Shown piece by piece: positions 1-8,735 of a DNA stretch of 64,000 nt (within the stretch, counting starts at the first letter, position 1; each line of letters opens with the position of its first letter). The position numbers and the translations under genes are program-made. Under the pieces are notes generated by a model. The model was not told the DNA's origin. It worked only from the letters and a program-made list of their open reading frames with translations, and made no database searches. The DNA comes from Puniceibacterium confluentis (GTDB taxonomy: Bacteria; Pseudomonadota; Alphaproteobacteria; Rhodobacterales; Rhodobacteraceae): positions 1 through 64,000 of the forward strand of contig NZ_VOJI01000012.1 of NCBI RefSeq assembly GCF_007923445.1. The letters run 5' to 3'.

Positions 1-244
1 GGCCTACGCGCGCCAAATCTCGCGAGGTATTCAACGCCGCGAACCGGCCGAGTTTTTCAACGGAATAGGCGTGAAGCTGCCTTTCGCTGCAAGATGCACC
101 AAGGTCTCTTTGAGAGAGCACGCTGTCGTTCACTTTGCCAAAAACCTACAGTCCTTGCCTGGAACAGCTTGAAACGCCGTTTCGGCCGTTTTTGGCAAGA
201 AGCTCTATGTCGTTTCTGCCTTTACCTGGCGATGCGTATCCACG

Positions 245-922
245 TCAGTCCTCTTGCGAGTCTACGAACATTCGGTCCTTCGCAGCGGTGATGTGGTGGC
301 GCATCGTGGCCTGTGCCACTTCGGGCTGCTTCAGGCGGATCGCGTCGAGTACCGCACGGTGCTCTGCCAGCACCAGCTCTTGCCGGACGGGGGCGTCAAG
401 AAGGGTAAGCGAGCGCGACAGCTTAACTCCATAAGCAATCTGCTCGCTCAAGGATTCCAGTACAGTCGAAAAAAACGGGTTCTTGGTTGCGCGGGCGATT
501 GCCATATGCAGCCTTTGATCAGCATCTACGCCAAGGGCGTTCTGCTGATAGGTCTGCTCCATCACCTGATAGGCCCTGTCCATCGCCGCCAGGTCTTCGT
601 CGTCGCGCCGCCGCGCCGCCCACGCGGCTGCAGCGCCTTCGACATCAATCCGAAACTCATAACAACGTTGAACATCCGAGACCGATTCAAGTGGTACGAA
701 GCTGATCAGCTCGCGGTCGGGACGGCGGAGCACGTAGCTCCCCGAACCACGGCGCGATTGCACGATGCCATCGTCCCGCAGTCGTGACAGCGCCCCACGC
801 ACGATCGGTCGCGAAACACCGAAGCTTTCAGCCAGCATTTCTTCGGTGGGCAACCGACTGTGCACCGGGTATTCCTCTTCGAGGATCTTGGTCAGCAGCT
901 GATCGTATACTTGATCTGCCAT
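245..922 (-). CDS. GntR family regulator, FCD (FadR-type) subfamily
   Basis: Likely transcription factor for the adjacent catabolic and transport genes. Residues 1-70 form a winged helix-turn-helix (LPTEEMLAESFGVSRPIVR, then a GSGSYV wing). From about residue 85 an all-helical FCD effector domain follows, with metal-ligand-type residues in DADQRLHMA, AEHRAVL and MRHHITAAK. At 225 residues it has the normal length. I chose the ATG at 922; upstream in-frame codons would add an unstructured Arg-rich tail. It lies on the same strand downstream of tctA, so it may be co-transcribed with the transporter or use its own promoter in the 178-base gap. The ligand cannot be read from sequence; a sugar acid or its breakdown product is an inference from the neighbours. 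Confidence 0.88.
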   Translation of the reverse strand: MADQVYDQLLTKILEEEYPVHSRLPTEEMLAESFGVSRPIVRGALSRLRDDGIVQSRRGSGSYVLRRPDRELISFVPLESVSDVQRCYEFRIDVEGAAAAWAARRRDDEDLAAMDRAYQVMEQTYQQNALGVDADQRLHMAIARATKNPFFSTVLESLSEQIAYGVKLSRSLTLLDAPVRQELVLAEHRAVLDAIRLKQPEVAQATMRHHITAAKDRMFVDSQED

Positions 923-990
923 TGAGGGTCGCCTTGTCTCTGACAACGTCGTTTCCTTGCTTTTCCTTGCTTGTGGGCCGGGCGCGCGAA

Positions 991-1005
991 GTTCTCTTAT
1001 AGAAC
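991..1005. promoter_or_regulatory. Palindrome upstream of gntR
   Basis: GTTCT-N5-AGAAC is a perfect 5-base inverted repeat with a 5-base spacer, about 70 bases upstream of the gntR start. The position suits an autoregulatory operator. No second copy was found in front of tctC or rraA, so its link to the regulator is only positional. Confidence 0.3.
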
Positions 1006-1100
1006 ACATTTGACATAGATACAGGGCAGGCACGCGGGGCTGCAATATCTGCGGCCGCCCCCTGGGTAAGGGACGGCCAGAGAGCAGAAGCCTGTTTGGC

Positions 1101-2618
1101 CTAGACCACTGCGGGCGTCTTGGCCGGTTTGCGGATCACCAGGAAGTAGACGAACACCAGCGTCAGCCCGACAAAGAACAGGCTGTCGGGGTTGGTGAAG
1201 AAAGTCGTCGGGTCGCCGTTCGACAATGCCAGAGAGCGCCGCAAGAACTCTTCCAGATTCGGCCCCAGGATATAACCCAGCAGCATGGTGATCACCGGAA
1301 AACCGTTGCGCCGCAGGTAGAAGGCCAGGACCCCCATCCCAAGCGCCATGAACATCTGGAAGGTCGAATAGGTTGCGACATAGCTGCCCACCACGGCCAG
1401 AAGCGCGATCACGGCATAAAGCACATCCTTGCGCACCGAGACGATCCTGATGAAATAAGGTCCGATCAACCAGAGTGTCAGGGGGATCAGCACCAACGCA
1501 CTGAACAGCAGTGCGGCCAGCATCGGGGCAATGAGCCCGGCCTGATCGGCCATCAGTTGTGGCCCCGGTTGAATGCCGTTGATCACCAGAACGCCCAGCA
1601 TGATCGCGGTGATCGGATCGCCGGGAATGCCAAAGGTCAGCATCGGCACCATGGCGCCACCACAGACCGCGTTGTTGGCGCTTTCCGAGGCGGCAATGCC
1701 TTTGGGGTTGCCCTTGCCAAACGTCTCCGGCTCGTCCGAGGTGCGCACGGTTTCGGTGTAGGCGAGGAACGACCCCATCGAGCCGCCCGCGCCCGGCAAT
1801 GTGCCGACGAAATAGCCAATCAAGCAGGATTTGAAGTAGCAACCAAAGCCGATCTTGCGGATGTCCGACAACGGGGGCAGGAAATCGCGGCGACGGATCT
1901 TGACGTTGTCGGCGGCAGCGGCAGCGGCGCTGATGTCTGTGCGCGCGCTTGCCTGCGTCAGCACCTCGGCAATGGCAAAGGTGCCGATGATCACCGGCAT
2001 CAGGTCGATTCCGGCGGTCAGGCTGGAATAGCCATAAGTGAAGCGGGTGATCGGCTCCATCGCGTCAAGCCCAACAGTGGCCAGCATCAACCCGATGCAG
2101 GCGGCCAGACCGGCCTGCGGAATGCGGCCGCGTTGCGCGATCACCACGACGATCAACGCGAAGGCCAGGAGTGAAAATTTGCCGGTGGTCTTTACCAGAA
2201 GCGACAGCTGAGCCACGAAAGGTGCGAGCGCGATCAGCAGAACGGCACCCACCGCGCCGCCGATCATCGAGCCGAGTGCCGCGTGGCCAAGCGCCAGCGC
2301 GCCTTTGCCTTGCTGCTGCATCGGATATCCGTCAAGCGCGGTCATCATGGAGGAAGGCGCGCCGGGGATGTTGATCGTGATGGCGGTGATCGAGCCGCCA
2401 CACATGCCGGCCATATAGATGCTGGCGCAGGCCATCAGCGCGGTCTCGACGCTCAGCGAATAGGTAAGTGGCAGCAGGAGCGCCATTGCCAGCGTTGCGG
2501 TCAGGCCCGGTATGGCGGCAAAGATCGTGCCGATCACAAAGCCAAGGACCACGTAAGTAAAGTTGACCGGGTCGGCCAGCAGGGAGAAGCTGCTGAAAAC
2601 AAGGAAGATGAAATCCAT
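1101..2618 (-). CDS. tctA: Tripartite tricarboxylate transporter, large permease TctA
   Basis: Large inner-membrane subunit of a TTT secondary transporter, which uses an ion gradient to import carboxylates delivered by a periplasmic binding protein. At 505 residues with about 12 hydrophobic segments it has the family's usual size. The conserved Pro/Gly-rich stretches are present: AAIPGLTATLAMALLLP near residue 35, GGSITAITINIPGAPSSM near 75, GTLPGAGGSMGSF near 270 and LTFGIPGDPITAIMLG near 330. It starts three bases after the tctB stop and is the last transporter gene of the tctC-tctB-tctA unit. The substrate is not deducible from sequence; the flanking dehydrogenase and aldolase suggest a sugar-derived acid. 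Confidence 0.95.
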   Translation of the reverse strand: MDFIFLVFSSFSLLADPVNFTYVVLGFVIGTIFAAIPGLTATLAMALLLPLTYSLSVETALMACASIYMAGMCGGSITAITINIPGAPSSMMTALDGYPMQQQGKGALALGHAALGSMIGGAVGAVLLIALAPFVAQLSLLVKTTGKFSLLAFALIVVVIAQRGRIPQAGLAACIGLMLATVGLDAMEPITRFTYGYSSLTAGIDLMPVIIGTFAIAEVLTQASARTDISAAAAAADNVKIRRRDFLPPLSDIRKIGFGCYFKSCLIGYFVGTLPGAGGSMGSFLAYTETVRTSDEPETFGKGNPKGIAASESANNAVCGGAMVPMLTFGIPGDPITAIMLGVLVINGIQPGPQLMADQAGLIAPMLAALLFSALVLIPLTLWLIGPYFIRIVSVRKDVLYAVIALLAVVGSYVATYSTFQMFMALGMGVLAFYLRRNGFPVITMLLGYILGPNLEEFLRRSLALSNGDPTTFFTNPDSLFFVGLTLVFVYFLVIRKPAKTPAVV

Positions 2619-2621
2619 GAC

Positions 2622-3071
2622 CTAACCCCACTGCGTCGGGAGCCGGACCCCGAACAATTGTTGAAACATGACAAAGGCAACGCCGACGATCACGGCCGAG
2701 ATGATGGCCTTGAGGACCATCTTCTCAAACTTCGAGAACAGCAGGATCAGCGCAAAGACGAACAGGCCGGACGACAGGAAATAGCCCAGCGGCTTGAACG
2801 CCAGGATGTAAAAGAAAATTGCCACTACCACCCAGACATGGGCGTAGCTTCGGACCTCGTCCGCTGGCCCGGTCTCTGGCGCGGCCCGCAGCGCCTGCAC
2901 GATGAGGATGCTGCAGAACAGGATCGCCGCACCACCCACAAGGATCGGAAAGAAGGCAGGCGTCAGCGTGCCCTCGGCAATAGGGCTGCCCAAGCTCAGG
3001 GCAGTAACCAAATAACCAACAGACACTGCAAGAGTGACATACAGAAATATTATTTGCCTGTTTAAGAGCAT
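2622..3071 (-). CDS. tctB: Tripartite tricarboxylate transporter, small permease TctB
   Basis: Small membrane subunit of the TTT transporter: 149 residues with four hydrophobic segments (around residues 7-27, 35-60, 78-95 and 105-140), the usual TctB layout. Sequence conservation is low in this family, so the call rests on size, topology and the position between tctC and tctA. It is nearly contiguous with tctA, implying translational coupling. It is separated from tctC by about 200 bases that contain a strong hairpin. Confidence 0.88.
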   Translation of the reverse strand: MLLNRQIIFLYVTLAVSVGYLVTALSLGSPIAEGTLTPAFFPILVGGAAILFCSILIVQALRAAPETGPADEVRSYAHVWVVVAIFFYILAFKPLGYFLSSGLFVFALILLFSKFEKMVLKAIISAVIVGVAFVMFQQLFGVRLPTQWG

Positions 3072-3232
3072 CGTCTTCTCCCGGACGGGGTGTGATGGGG
3101 GCGTCTGCGCAAGGCGGCTGCCGGTGCGGTGAGGTCAGTCGCGGCAAATTTCCGCTTTTTTGACGCCGGTGCAGGACAAACCGGGGTTTGACCAGTGGCG
3201 GTGCAGACTGCGTCACTGGCCCCGACGGGGGC

Positions 3233-3261
3233 ATGTCTCCGGTCCTTGCGACCGGAGACAT
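3233..3261 (-). terminator. Intercistronic hairpin between tctC and tctB
   Basis: A perfect 12-bp inverted repeat (ATGTCTCCGGTC / GACCGGAGACAT) with a 5-base loop, starting 15 bases after the tctC stop. There is no U-tract, so it may stabilise the tctC message or attenuate read-through rather than terminate fully. This would fit the higher demand for the binding protein than for the permeases. A weaker hairpin, CCAGTG / CACTGG, lies at 3192-3219. Confidence 0.5.
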
Positions 3262-3276
3262 GGTGGGCGTGGAAGC

Positions 3277-4242
3277 TTACAGCTCCAGTTCGTCCATCAG
3301 CGTGAACGTCTTGGCCTGCAGCTCGTCGATCCAGGCGACGACGTCGTCGGAACCCAGCCAATCGGCGGTAACGCCAATCTGCGCCAGCCAGTCCTGGAAC
3401 TCAGCGCTGTCGTAGGCTGCCTTGAAGGTGCTCTCCAAGGTTTCCACCGCATCATCCGGGGTGTTGGCCGGAGCAGCGAGCACGATGAAGCTGCCAGTCT
3501 GCAGGTCGTGTCCCTTGGATTCCAGTGTCGGCACGTCGGTATAGGTGGCGTTCTGCACCGAGGTCAGCTCGACCACGCCCTTGGCATCGCCGGAGGCCAG
3601 AATACCGCTGAAGTCACCAAGGCTCGAGATTGCCGCATCCAGCTCACCCGAGAGCAGCGCTTCGGCTTCGGCACTGGACGATCCCGCATAGGTAATGACG
3701 TTGAAATCCACGTCGAGCAGTTTTTCCAGCTGCATCACCGACAGGTAGGGTCCTGATCCCTTGGGGGCCACGCCGACACGCACCTGGCCGGGGCTTGCCT
3801 TGGCACGGGCAATCAGATCCTCGTAGCTTTCGATGCCGGAATGCTTTGAGACGACAATGGCATCGGCCTCAGAGGTGATGCGCGCGATCGGCTTCATGTT
3901 GTCGAGCGAATAACCCGGCACCATCTCGCCGCGCGGCAGGGTGATGACGCTGTCATAGGTCAGCACGCCGACGGTGTGGCCATCGGGACGCGCGTTGGTC
4001 ATCTGGATCAGCCCGGTAGCTGTGACCGCACCGGCGATGTTTTCCACATAGATGGACTTCGACAGGTCCTGCTCGGCGATGTTGCTGATCTTGCGCGAGA
4101 TCGCGTCAGCGCCGCCCCCTGCGGGCCAAGGAACGATCAGGCGAATGTCGCGGGTCGGGAAATCCGCCGCCGCAACGGATGTGCCAAGGATGGCCGCGCC
4201 AAGCGCAATACCAAGTGTGGTTTTCAGGTTATTGTAAAACAT
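3277..4242 (-). CDS. tctC: Tripartite tricarboxylate transporter substrate-binding protein TctC
   Basis: Periplasmic solute-binding protein (Bug family) that captures the substrate for TctAB. A signal peptide covers residues 1-26 (GIALGAAILGTSVAAA, cut near AAA-DFP). The mature start FPTRDIRLIVPWPAGGGAD is the family hallmark, with the first ligand loop PAGGGAD. At 321 residues it is full length. The ATG at 4242 has a strong Shine-Dalgarno, GAGGAGG, eight bases upstream. It is first in the tctCBA unit, behind a 571-base leader and intergenic region with an AT-rich control segment. Confidence 0.95.
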   Translation of the reverse strand: MFYNNLKTTLGIALGAAILGTSVAAADFPTRDIRLIVPWPAGGGADAISRKISNIAEQDLSKSIYVENIAGAVTATGLIQMTNARPDGHTVGVLTYDSVITLPRGEMVPGYSLDNMKPIARITSEADAIVVSKHSGIESYEDLIARAKASPGQVRVGVAPKGSGPYLSVMQLEKLLDVDFNVITYAGSSSAEAEALLSGELDAAISSLGDFSGILASGDAKGVVELTSVQNATYTDVPTLESKGHDLQTGSFIVLAAPANTPDDAVETLESTFKAAYDSAEFQDWLAQIGVTADWLGSDDVVAWIDELQAKTFTLMDELEL

Positions 4243-4765
4243 AGTTCTGTTCCTCCTCTAAAGATGTCGTGTGCCAGACATGTCTGGCGTCTTGCGTGCG
4301 CCGACTGGTCCGGAAAAGCTGTGCTTTGCCGGTTCGGCATCATGGATGTGGGCAGTGTTTTCGTAGGTGAGTTGCGCCATGAGGCCAGATGGCCTGGCGA
4401 CCCGATGGCCGTGACAGGTGCAGGTAGCGAAAGGCGCAGCCTGCGCGCCCTGCCCCGGCACTGTCTTGCGAATGGAGCCACAAGAGCTGTGCCTCCGATG
4501 CGACTGATACGTTCCTCCCCTTCCGTCTCGGATATTCCTTCACCGGGTGTCCGCCCAATGGGGCGAGGTCGTTGAAGCTTCGATCACATTAGTTATCTAA
4601 TATTTACAAATCAACACAAATTTGGCTGTATGATCGCATTTTCTTGCCAAAAAAGCCTGATATTTGTTCAAAAAGTATACATATTTGGACAAGGTCGGCG
4701 GTTTGGGGCCGAATAGGCGGCGCGATTTGCAATAGTTGTTCAGTGAACGACCCCATAGGGGCCGG
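4243..4765 (-). promoter_or_regulatory. Control region in front of tctC, AT-rich core at 4589-4700
   Basis: There is no gene here. The part next to tctC (4243-4580) is GC-rich and would be a long untranslated leader. The 4589-4700 segment is strikingly AT-rich and very probably holds the promoter and operators. It contains tttacaaa (4603-4610), the 11-mer caaatttggct (4617-4627) and a near-palindrome around gtatac (about 4664-4694). The tttacaaa word and the 11-mer also occur in front of rraA (7304-7311, and 7253-7263 inverted), suggesting a common regulator. Confidence 0.45.
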
Positions 4766-4798
4766 ATCAGCCCGCCGACGTCGGCACGGCGGGCTGAT
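4766..4798 (-). terminator. Hairpin after the aldehyde dehydrogenase gene
   Basis: A perfect 11-bp stem (ATCAGCCCGCC / GGCGGGCTGAT) with an 11-base loop begins 16 bases after the dehydrogenase stop codon. It lacks a clear U-tract but is well placed to end the rraA-dehydrogenase transcript and separate it from tctCBA. Confidence 0.55.
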
Positions 4799-4813
4799 TC
4801 AAGTAATCGATTG

Positions 4814-6334
4814 TCAAACTGCCTGAAGATCGGCAGGCAACAGCGCCTCGGGCAGGTTCTGGTAGCAGACCGGCCGCAGGAACCGCCGAATCGACAGGGT
4901 GCCGACCGAGGTTGCGCCAAAGTTGGTCGACGCCGGATAAGGACCGCCATGTACCATCGTGCCGGCCACTTCGACCCCGGTGGGGAACCCATTGGCCAGC
5001 ACGCGTCCGGCCATCTGCTCAAGCACCGGCATGAGCGCGCGCGCAAGATCGATGTCGCCATCGTCCATCTGCAACGTCGCGGTCAACTGACCCTTGAAAC
5101 TGGCTGCAACAGCCTGCATCTGCTCTGCGTCCCTGACCCGGATCACCAGACCCAGCGGGCCAAACACCTCTTCCGACAGCTCTTCGTTGGCCATCCAGTC
5201 TTTGGCCGAAACCTCAAACAGATACGGCGCGGCAGAGCGGGCTTCGCAGGTGCCGGTCAGCAGCGCTTTCACGCCCTCGCCCTCAGACACCCGATTTGCA
5301 CCGTTCCGGTAAGCGTCGGCCATGCCTTCGGTTAGCATGGTCTGCGCGGCGACGGCTCTGAGGCATTCGCCGGCGGCGTTCACAAATGCATCTGCTTCCG
5401 GCCCGTCCACCACAATGGCGATGCCGGGGTTGGTGCAGAACTGGCCAACGCCCATGGTCAGGCTTGCGGCCCAGCCTGCGCCAAGATCGGCTCCGCGCGC
5501 GGCGGCGGCCTCTGGCAACACGAACATCGGGTTCACGCTGCCCAGCTCGCCAAAGAACGGGATCGGCTCGGGGCGTTTGGCGCAAAGGTCAAACAGCGCG
5601 CGCCCGCCGCCGAGACTGCCAGTGAAACCGACGGCCTTGATCCGGGGATCGGTCACAAGCGCTTCGCCGACCGCACGGGTGCCGCCTTGCACAAGGCTGA
5701 AAATACCACCGTCCATGCCAAGCCTGGCCAGCGCTGCAACAATGGCATCGCCGACAATCTCGCCCGTACCAGGGTGCGCGCCGTGGCCTTTGACCACAAC
5801 CGGACAGCCTGCCGCCAGCGCCGCAGCGGTGTCGCCACCGGCGGTAGAGAAGGCCAGCGGAAAGTTCGAGGCGCCAAACACGGCAACCGGGCCGATTGGT
5901 CGTTGCATCATCCGCAGGTCCGGCCGGGGCAGCGGCTGGCGGTCCGGGAGTGCAGCGTCGTGACGACGGTCGAGGTAGGCTCCGCCACGGATATGGGTTG
6001 CAAACAGCCGCAACTGGCCGGTGGTGCGGCCGCGCTCACCCTGAAGCCGCGCTTCGGGCAGGCCAGTTTCAGACGTGCCGATCTCCGTGACTTGGTCGCC
6101 ACGGGCGTCGATCTCATCGGCGATGGTTTCCAGCAGCACCGCGCGCTCTTCACGCGAGGTCGCGGCAAAGCCGGGGAAAGCCGCATGCGCTGCGGCACAG
6201 GCTTCGGCGACCAGCTCGGGCGAACCTGCCGAGAACTCAAAGGCGGTGCCGCTGGCCGGGGCAGAAGAGAACTTTGTCTCAGCACTCACGCGCTTGCCAG
6301 CAATCAGGTGCTCGCCATGTGGGGTAAATGTCAT
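4814..6334 (-). CDS. Aldehyde dehydrogenase, 2-oxoglutarate semialdehyde type
   Basis: NAD(P)-dependent aldehyde dehydrogenase most like the 2-oxoglutarate (alpha-ketoglutaric) semialdehyde dehydrogenases, which end non-phosphorylative pentonate, hexarate or hydroxyproline breakdown. Motifs seen: cofactor-binding VVKGHGAHPGTGE near residue 185, GFTGSLGGGRALFD near 235, general-base Glu in FFGELGS near 258, catalytic Cys in GQFCTNPG near 300 and EEVFGPLGLV near 385. I chose the ATG at 6334, two bases after the rraA stop, rather than an ATG at 6361 that would overlap rraA. The exact substrate is inferred from family resemblance and context. No dehydratase of the pathway is present in the window. 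Confidence 0.85.
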   Translation of the reverse strand: MTFTPHGEHLIAGKRVSAETKFSSAPASGTAFEFSAGSPELVAEACAAAHAAFPGFAATSREERAVLLETIADEIDARGDQVTEIGTSETGLPEARLQGERGRTTGQLRLFATHIRGGAYLDRRHDAALPDRQPLPRPDLRMMQRPIGPVAVFGASNFPLAFSTAGGDTAAALAAGCPVVVKGHGAHPGTGEIVGDAIVAALARLGMDGGIFSLVQGGTRAVGEALVTDPRIKAVGFTGSLGGGRALFDLCAKRPEPIPFFGELGSVNPMFVLPEAAAARGADLGAGWAASLTMGVGQFCTNPGIAIVVDGPEADAFVNAAGECLRAVAAQTMLTEGMADAYRNGANRVSEGEGVKALLTGTCEARSAAPYLFEVSAKDWMANEELSEEVFGPLGLVIRVRDAEQMQAVAASFKGQLTATLQMDDGDIDLARALMPVLEQMAGRVLANGFPTGVEVAGTMVHGGPYPASTNFGATSVGTLSIRRFLRPVCYQNLPEALLPADLQAV

Positions 6335-6336
6335 AT

Positions 6337-7062
6337 TTATCGCCCTGTCTGTTCGCGCCATGCGTTGAATTTCACGATGCTATCGTCGTCGGTTCCAGGG
6401 TAGAGGCCGATAATCCCGGCCCCATCGTTAACCTGCTCGAGCACGAAATCCTCATAGGCTTCCATTTCGGCGCATTCCACGGCGATCTCATCGGCAAGAT
6501 GCGCCGGGATGACCATGACGCCATCACCATCGCCCAGCATCACGTCGCCGGGAAAGACCGCTGCGTCGCCGCAGGAAATCGGTACGTTAATGTCGATCGC
6601 CTCGTGCAGGGTCAGGTTTGTGAGGGCCGACGGGCGGGCGAAATAGGCGGGCATATCAAGCGCGCCAATGCCAGCCGCATCGCGCACACCACCATCAGAG
6701 ACCACACCTTCCACACCGCGCTGCTGCAGCCGGGTAACAAGGATCGAGCCTGCTGTGGCGGCGCGGCAGTCCTTGCGCGCGTCCATTACCAGAACATGGC
6801 CCTTGGGGCAGGTCTCGACGGCGACGCGCTGTTTGTGGTCGCGGTCGCGGAACACGGTGATCGGGTTGCGATCTTCGCGCGCCGGAATGTAGCGCAGGGT
6901 AAAGGCCTGACCGACCATGGTAACCGGCTTGCGTTCGACCGGCGTCACACCCTGCACGAACTGGTTGCGCAGCCCGCGTTTATAAAGCGCGGTGGCTACG
7001 GAGGCCGTCGACACCTTGCGTAATTTGTCACGGGTTTCGTCAGACAGGTTGTATTCGTTCAT
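6337..7062 (-). CDS. RraA family aldolase/decarboxylase-like protein
   Basis: Member of the RraA / 4-hydroxy-4-methyl-2-oxoglutarate aldolase family, which includes divalent-metal aldolases and oxaloacetate decarboxylases as well as the RNase E inhibitor RraA. The family signature is visible at about residues 100-140: a glycine-rich loop (AATAGSILVTRLQQRGV) followed by GVVSDGGVRDAAGIG, whose DG..RD binds metal and substrate. At 241 residues it is longer than RraA proper (about 160), as in catabolic paralogs. It leads the rraA-dehydrogenase unit, so it probably acts in the same carbohydrate-acid pathway; an aldolase role is an inference. RNase regulation is unlikely in this context. Confidence 0.8.
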   Translation of the reverse strand: MNEYNLSDETRDKLRKVSTASVATALYKRGLRNQFVQGVTPVERKPVTMVGQAFTLRYIPAREDRNPITVFRDRDHKQRVAVETCPKGHVLVMDARKDCRAATAGSILVTRLQQRGVEGVVSDGGVRDAAGIGALDMPAYFARPSALTNLTLHEAIDINVPISCGDAAVFPGDVMLGDGDGVMVIPAHLADEIAVECAEMEAYEDFVLEQVNDGAGIIGLYPGTDDDSIVKFNAWREQTGR

Positions 7063-7320
7063 TGTTCATTCCCATGGTGTCGTATTTTGCAGTTCTGGAG
7101 AGATCAGGCACTGAAGACCGCTCCTCCAAGCCATCGCAGCGGTACTACATTGGCTTCAGATTTCGCGAAGGCATCCGACCCGCTCCTCCAGGAGCATTGA
7201 GCCTTGGAGCTACAGAAATACTACTAATGTGTCAATATTTGTAATGCTGATGAGCCAAATTTGCTCATAAAAAGCAGCTTTAACGGCATGTTCATTACTA
7301 ATTTTTACAAAATATGGAGA
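7063..7320 (-). promoter_or_regulatory. AT-rich control region in front of rraA
   Basis: An upstream region with an AT-rich stretch at 7205-7315. It contains the 11-mer agccaaatttg (7253-7263), the exact complement of a word in the tctC control region. It also holds tttacaaa (7304-7311) and an inverted related word, tttgtaat (7238-7245). A promoter reading leftward into rraA is expected here, but no clear -35/-10 pair was assigned. Confidence 0.4.
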
Positions 7321-7681
7321 TCAGCAGTGGCTGGAACCTCGGAGCGGATGAACACCGTTGGTTGCACCGTACTCCACGAAAGTCGCCTTTTGCCCCTGTC
7401 GCAATAACGATGAAACGGTCTCGTCGAAGACGTCCACTGCAGGCCCGGCCAAGGTCCGCTCCGGGCCGTCCCTACCGGTTGTGGCAAGCCGTCGACCACA
7501 ACTTTGCAAACGGCGCTCTCTGCGCAGAGCTGCCGCCGGTGCGGCCTGCAGCATCGGACGATGCAGCATCGCCCAGCCGAGCGTCTGCTTCCGGAAAAAT
7601 GACATCTGAATCTCGCGACTGCAGATGAGCGCGCAATGCGTTAGTGACGCATGTCCTGCGAGGGTCGCGACCGGTCGTTGA
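7321..7681. other. No supported gene
   Basis: Several overlapping open frames on both strands cross this stretch, but none has a recognisable domain, ribosome binding site or convincing codon use. It lies between the rraA control region and the decayed integrase and is probably non-coding or degraded mobile-element DNA. Confidence 0.4.
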
Positions 7682-8735
7682 GCGAACCTAAACTCAGGAC
7701 CCAAAACCCGGACGCCATATTACCGTTCACGCCGGGGCGGCAAAGTCAGCCTGCTGGCCCTTCCGGATGACCTGGCTCTCGATCATCCGGATTTTCTCAC
7801 GTCCTTTGCCGCTGCAGCGAAATGCCAGATGCTCCGGATGCTCATCGATCCGGGACAATCGGCAGCACATGGTCGGCGATCCCGGCGTCTGATATCTTTG
7901 CAACCAAGGCACTGACATACAGGGCCATGCTGGGTCGGGAAAGCGCCGCCATCGTCGCCCGAGGCGGTCACGTCAAGGCTTCGACCGTCACACCCACCGC
8001 CGTGCGCGCCGATGTGTGCGCAGCGCCAAACCGGGAATCCCGACACAAAGCGTGGCGCTTCCGGGCCAGCTTCAGTCTCGCTCATGGCTGGATTTCCGCC
8101 GACCCGACCTGCGAAGTCAAAAACCAGCGCGCGCCAAATCGGACGGTCACCCAACCTGGACCCATGATCAAATTACAGCCTTCCGGGAGGTATACCCGAT
8201 CGGCGGCATATCGCGGGCGATCTTCGAACTCACGTGCTGGACCGGCGCCCGGATCTCGGACGCCTGCAAGATTGGACCGCAGCACATCGGGCGCGACGGA
8301 GTTTTGTGCTACCGCCAGATCAAGACCGGCGACGCGGCCTATGTACCTTGGAATTGCCACCTGCCCAGATTCGCGGTCCTCGCCGACCTCGAGCAATTCA
8401 AGGCCGCGAATGGCGCTGTGCGCGGCCTGACCTTCCTGCAGACCGGTGCCGGACGCCCCATGTCGCACAAGGCAGCCGGACATACGCTGGCCGAAACCGC
8501 CCGCTCCATTGGTATCGAGCGCAGCGCGCACGGCCTCAGAAAAACTCAGGCCGCAGTCCTGGCCGAGAGCGGCGCAGCAGAGCTGGAGATTGGGTCCTGG
8601 ACGGGGCATCGCAGCCTGTCCGAAATCGTCCATTACACGCGGGAAATGAACCGGCGCGCTGCGGCCACCGGAACACACGCGGAACGGGAAGTGGAAACAC
8701 CGCCGACAAAAGTGGAAACACCGGGTGGTAAGTAG
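7682..8735 (+). pseudogene. int: Tyrosine recombinase (integrase), broken by two frameshifts
   Basis: Three consecutive reading frames together encode one phage-type integrase. Segment A (about 7682-7816) gives a basic N-terminal arm (RTPYYRSRRGGKVSLL ... DHPDFLTSFAAA). Segment B (about 7816-8121) gives the core-binding domain, ending AHGWISADPTCEVK. Segment C (about 8121-8735) gives the catalytic domain, with Arg in WTGARISD, Lys in RQIKTG, HGLRKT, GHRS and Tyr in VHYTRE. Restoring one base near 7811-7819 and one in the A5 run at 8119-8123 rejoins the frames (EVK-KPARAKSDG). No start codon follows the in-frame TGA at 7679, so the 5' end may also be lost. The gene ends 27 bases from the 3' end of tRNA-Glu. 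An intact GTG-started C-terminal ORF (8016-8735) remains but lacks the core-binding domain. Confidence 0.85.

Noticed and set aside
7321-7704. Minus-strand ORF of 127 codons between rraA and the integrase
   Set aside because: No ribosome binding site, no recognisable domain and an irregular composition; probably degraded DNA.
8119-8123. Programmed -1 frameshift in the integrase
   Set aside because: The run C-AAA-AAC lacks the XXXYYYZ slippery heptamer and no downstream pseudoknot was seen; a second indel near 7815 also argues for decay.
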